DNA of 9,557 nucleotides from Geodermatophilaceae bacterium (GTDB lineage: Bacteria; Actinomycetota; Actinomycetes; Mycobacteriales; Geodermatophilaceae), in NCBI GenBank assembly GCA_013813215.1, contig JACCSC010000013.1:1-9557 (forward strand), in the 5' to 3' direction. This document shows positions 6,876 through 9,557 of this stretch, in pieces (within the stretch, counting starts at the first letter, position 1; every line of letters starts with the position of its first letter). The notes beneath the pieces are model-generated. The model did no database searches. It worked only from the letters and a program-made list of their open reading frames with translations, and was not told the origin of the DNA. Made by a program: the position numbers and the translations under genes.

Positions 6876-6885
6876 CCCGCCGCGC

Positions 6886-8307
6886 TCACGGCACCGGCTC
6901 CTCCTCGTACGTCCCGACCCGTCGGGTCCGCTCCGGATGGGTGACCCGGACGATCAGGTACCAGGCCAGCCCCACGAGGAGTACGGCGGCGAAGATGTAG
7001 GGCATCCGGTTGAGCGGAGCCGGCGGCACCGGGTAGACGTTCTTGTAGAACACGTAGAGCAGCGACAGCACGACGACGACGGACAGGATCAGGGCCATCG
7101 GACTGGATTCCCCACGTCGGCGCAGGAACACCGGCAGCGAGGCCGCCATCAACAAATAGGCCAGCATGTAGCCGAAGGTGCCGACCGTGCCGATGTAGCC
7201 GAACGCCACCAAGGGCGCCGAGCCGTTGAGGACCATGACGATCGGCACCAGGGCGACGAAGGGGGTGATCAACATGATGGCCACGTGCGGGGTCCGGTAG
7301 GTGGCGTGGGCCTGTCCCACGGCGGCGGGCAGCACGCCCTCCTCACCCATGGTGTAGAGCACCCGCGACGCGGCATTGATGCTTGCAATGGCCACGGCGA
7401 AGAACGAGGCGGTGACGCCCAGGTCGATGACCGGGGTGAAGGCATCCATCCCCACACCTGTCGCCAGGTCGCTGACCGGGGCCGCGCTCTGCGACAGGGC
7501 TTCGGCGCTGCCGAAGCCGAGGACGGAGGCGTAGGTGGCGAAGATGTACATGAGACCGACCAGTACGGCGCTGCCGAGTACGGCCCGGGGAATGGCCCGA
7601 TGCGGGTTCTTGGCTTCGGCGCCCAGGGAAGCGGCGCTCTCGAAGCCGACGAAGCCGAGTACGGCCAGCACGATCCCGAACGTGACCCCGTCGAACGTCG
7701 CCCCTTCCAGCCGCAACTGCGACGTGTCGAGCGACAGTCCGTTCTGCACCACGACGACGATGAAGACGATGAGAACGGCCGATACCGAGATCACCTCCAG
7801 TACCAGCCCGAGCCGGGTGGACAGCTTGATCCCGGCGATCGCCAAGCCGGCCGCCACCACGGCGAACACGACGTACAAGATCACCTGGGTGGTCGTCGAG
7901 GCGCCCGCGATCCCGATCTCGGTCAGGAAGCTGCCCAGGTAGACCCCTCCACCGATGACCCCGAGCATCGCGATGCAGATGTACCCGATGACGATTCCCC
8001 AGCCAGCCGCGAAGCCCCCCGCCGGTCCCAAACCCCGGGCGACGTAGGTGTACAGCGACCCGGAGGAGGCCAGGCGCCGCCCGAACAGGGCGACACAGCA
8101 GCCGATCAGGACGACGACGATCACGGCGGCGACGTAGGAGACCCAGGCCCCCTCGCCGGCGTACAGGACGATCAGCGCCGGAAGTGAGGCCATCACCGCG
8201 CTCGGGGCGATCGCCGCCACAGACTGCGCCAGCACAGCCACCTGCCCCATGGACCGGTCGGCCAGCCCGCGGTCCTGCTGTGTCGGCGGAGCGAACTCCG
8301 AACTCAT
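6886..8307 (-). CDS. APC-family amino-acid/amine permease
   Basis: 473-residue cytoplasmic-membrane transporter of the amino acid-polyamine-organocation superfamily, with about 12 hydrophobic segments. TM1 carries the broken-helix pattern QSVAAIAPSAVMASLPAL (28-45). SSGSLYTYVARGLGP (81-95) is the conserved region after TM2, and GFES (221-224) followed by AEAKNPHRAIPRA (230-242) is the family's cytoplasmic signature. The C-terminus is charged and short (ERTRRVGTYEEEPVP). The ATG at 8307 is chosen because a GAAGG site (8319-8315) overlaps the stop of the upstream oxidase; further upstream in-frame starts would run into oxidase coding DNA and add a non-membrane tail. The 10-bp spacing indicates co-transcription with the amine oxidase, so a primary amine (such as phenylethylamine, tyramine or putrescine) is the likely substrate. 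That is inference; an amino acid remains possible. Confidence 0.9.
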   Translation of the reverse strand: MSSEFAPPTQQDRGLADRSMGQVAVLAQSVAAIAPSAVMASLPALIVLYAGEGAWVSYVAAVIVVVLIGCCVALFGRRLASSGSLYTYVARGLGPAGGFAAGWGIVIGYICIAMLGVIGGGVYLGSFLTEIGIAGASTTTQVILYVVFAVVAAGLAIAGIKLSTRLGLVLEVISVSAVLIVFIVVVVQNGLSLDTSQLRLEGATFDGVTFGIVLAVLGFVGFESAASLGAEAKNPHRAIPRAVLGSAVLVGLMYIFATYASVLGFGSAEALSQSAAPVSDLATGVGMDAFTPVIDLGVTASFFAVAIASINAASRVLYTMGEEGVLPAAVGQAHATYRTPHVAIMLITPFVALVPIVMVLNGSAPLVAFGYIGTVGTFGYMLAYLLMAASLPVFLRRRGESSPMALILSVVVVLSLLYVFYKNVYPVPPAPLNRMPYIFAAVLLVGLAWYLIVRVTHPERTRRVGTYEEEPVP

Positions 8308-8317
8308 CGCTCGGCCT

Positions 8318-9557
8318 TCATTCGCGTACCTGCTCGCGGGCGCCCTCGCCGCTCTGCTCGCCGTCGCCGTGGCAGGCGGGCTGGGAGCGCGGCAGGTCAA
8401 GGGCGGGGTTTCCGTCGAAGAAGCCGACCGGCTTGAGGTGGAACCCGATGGTGCTCACCGGCATCACCGGCCAGTCCTCGGGACGGACCACGTGGTGGGC
8501 TCCGAAGGAGTACCAGACCACGAGGTCCTGGTCCTCGATCGAGCGGTCGGCCTGGACGAACTCCGGCAGCCCCCCACCCCGGCCGTTCTGGTTGGGGTAG
8601 TCCCCCGCGGCGTACATCTCGCCGGGCTCGTAGGGCGTGACCCAGAGGTGCTTGTACGCGAACTGACCGCGGTCCCAGGCCTGGGAACCCTTGCCCTGCA
8701 ACGGCAGCACGGTGTCCCCTGGCATCAGCTTGTAGCCGACCGGCTCGCCGAGTTCGTTGACCGACGACGGGTTGACGATCGACCACGTCCTGCCGACGAA
8801 GGGATCGATGAGGCGCTGGGCCTCACTCTCGCGTGCCAGCAGCGTCTGCTTCGCGATCCACGCGTTGTGATACGGGTTGTCCGGCCCGTCGGGGAGGGCC
8901 TCGGCGTTGACCTCGTAGACCGAGTTCTGCTCGCCGTCGACCATCATGTCCAGCCGGACGTTGAAGAAGTGCTGGTGGTTGGGCCCGTACAGCCCCGGGG
9001 CGACGACCGCTCCGAAGCGGGGCTCCTCCCCCGGCGCGAACGCACCGGTGGAGAGGACTCCGCTCAGCTTGATCTCGTACTGGATGGTGCCGTCGGTGTA
9101 GAGGTACCAGAAGTAGCCGTACTCGTAGTTGCCGACCGTCGCGAAGCAGGAGATCACCAGCCGGCGGGAGCGGCGTACCTCCACCTTCTCGGTCCGGAAG
9201 TCGGTGTGCTTCCAGCCGACGCCGTAGTCCTCCTCGTGCATGCAGATCGCGTTCGGGATGGTGAGCGGCTGCCCGTCCTGGTCGTTCACCACGACGTCGA
9301 AGTAGTGGATCTCGCCCAGGCAGTCGCAGCCGAGCTGCAGCGGGTTGAGCAGGAACCCGACGCCGTACTCCCCCATGTCGAAGACGTTCTTGATCCGGTG
9401 CGTCGGGGCCGGGTCGCCGTACGGGATGTACATCTCCGACAGCGAAGCCCGGTAGATGACCGGACGCAGCCGGCCGCGGTCGGTGTAGCCGATCTGATGC
9501 AGCACCAGGCCTTCGCGCGGGGTGTACCCCACGCGCAGCCGCCACTTCTGCCAGCTC
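8318..9557 (-). CDS. Copper amine oxidase (topaquinone), N-terminal part outside window
   Basis: Oxidatively deaminates a primary amine to aldehyde, ammonia and H2O2. 412 codons of the C-terminal catalytic domain are visible (full enzymes are about 640-700 residues), entering the window with WQKWRLRVGYTPREGLVLHQ. All key residues are present, numbered here from the Val codon at 9532: catalytic-base Asp52 in FDMGEYG; Tyr136 in VGNYEYG, the precursor of topaquinone; copper ligands His186 and His188 in PNHQHFF; and the third ligand His347 in HHVVRPEDWPVMP. The spacing (84, 50/52 and 211 residues) is almost that of Arthrobacter globiformis phenylethylamine oxidase. It is therefore probably active. 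The last 24 or so residues are a polar tail. The TGA at 8320-8318 overlaps the permease ribosome site. The exact amine cannot be assigned. Confidence 0.96.
   Translation of the reverse strand, partial: SWQKWRLRVGYTPREGLVLHQIGYTDRGRLRPVIYRASLSEMYIPYGDPAPTHRIKNVFDMGEYGVGFLLNPLQLGCDCLGEIHYFDVVVNDQDGQPLTIPNAICMHEEDYGVGWKHTDFRTEKVEVRRSRRLVISCFATVGNYEYGYFWYLYTDGTIQYEIKLSGVLSTGAFAPGEEPRFGAVVAPGLYGPNHQHFFNVRLDMMVDGEQNSVYEVNAEALPDGPDNPYHNAWIAKQTLLARESEAQRLIDPFVGRTWSIVNPSSVNELGEPVGYKLMPGDTVLPLQGKGSQAWDRGQFAYKHLWVTPYEPGEMYAAGDYPNQNGRGGGLPEFVQADRSIEDQDLVVWYSFGAHHVVRPEDWPVMPVSTIGFHLKPVGFFDGNPALDLPRSQPACHGDGEQSGEGAREQVRE

Noticed and set aside
6649..8187. A 512-codon plus-strand frame antisense to the permease
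   Set aside because: His/Asp/Gln/Gly-rich composition typical of the complement of a transmembrane gene. It also overlaps the PH-domain gene out of frame.
8308..8400. Longer permease start at 8400
   Set aside because: The extra 31 residues overlap the oxidase reading frame and are polar and low in complexity; the ATG at 8307 has a clear ribosome site.

Overview
The window is very GC-rich, uses GTG starts freely, and carries an ilvB-ilvN-ilvC block, a divergent CFP-6-like PH-domain gene and a Streptomyces-type secreted SGNH hydrolase. Together these point to a high-GC actinomycete (Actinomycetota). The sequence alone does not fix the genus. Every gene except the small PH-domain gene lies on the minus strand.

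Layout, read along the minus strand from right to left. (1) 9557-6886 is a compact amine-use pair: the C-terminal two thirds of a copper/topaquinone amine oxidase (its 5' end lies outside the window), followed 10 bp later by an APC-family permease. (2) 6486-6875, on the plus strand, is a small membrane-anchored PH-domain gene that converges on the permease and diverges from ilvD across 44 bp. (3) 6441-4756 is ilvD, probably read from a leaderless promoter. It is followed by a 239-bp gap with a perfect 16-bp inverted repeat. (4) 4516-3602 is a secreted SGNH/GDSL hydrolase placed inside the branched-chain amino-acid cluster. (5) 3563-3456 is a transcription-attenuation leader: a 15-residue leader peptide with consecutive Val-Leu-Val-Ile codons, a pause hairpin and an abutting intrinsic terminator. 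(6) 3419-1 is ilvB, a 28-codon coupled ORF or repeat-like spacer, ilvN, and ilvC, whose last codons run off the left edge.

IlvB/IlvN make acetolactate or acetohydroxybutyrate, IlvC isomerises and reduces it, and IlvD dehydrates the diol, so the window holds the common part of valine and isoleucine synthesis. The leader can match ilvBNC transcription to the charging of Val, Leu and Ile tRNAs. The oxidase and permease probably act together in uptake and oxidative deamination of a primary amine, unrelated to the ilv genes. No mobile element, CRISPR array, tRNA or rRNA was seen, and I found no clearly new multi-gene system. The points most worth following up are the attenuator, the coupled 28-codon element between ilvB and ilvN, and the hydrolase inserted upstream of the attenuator.
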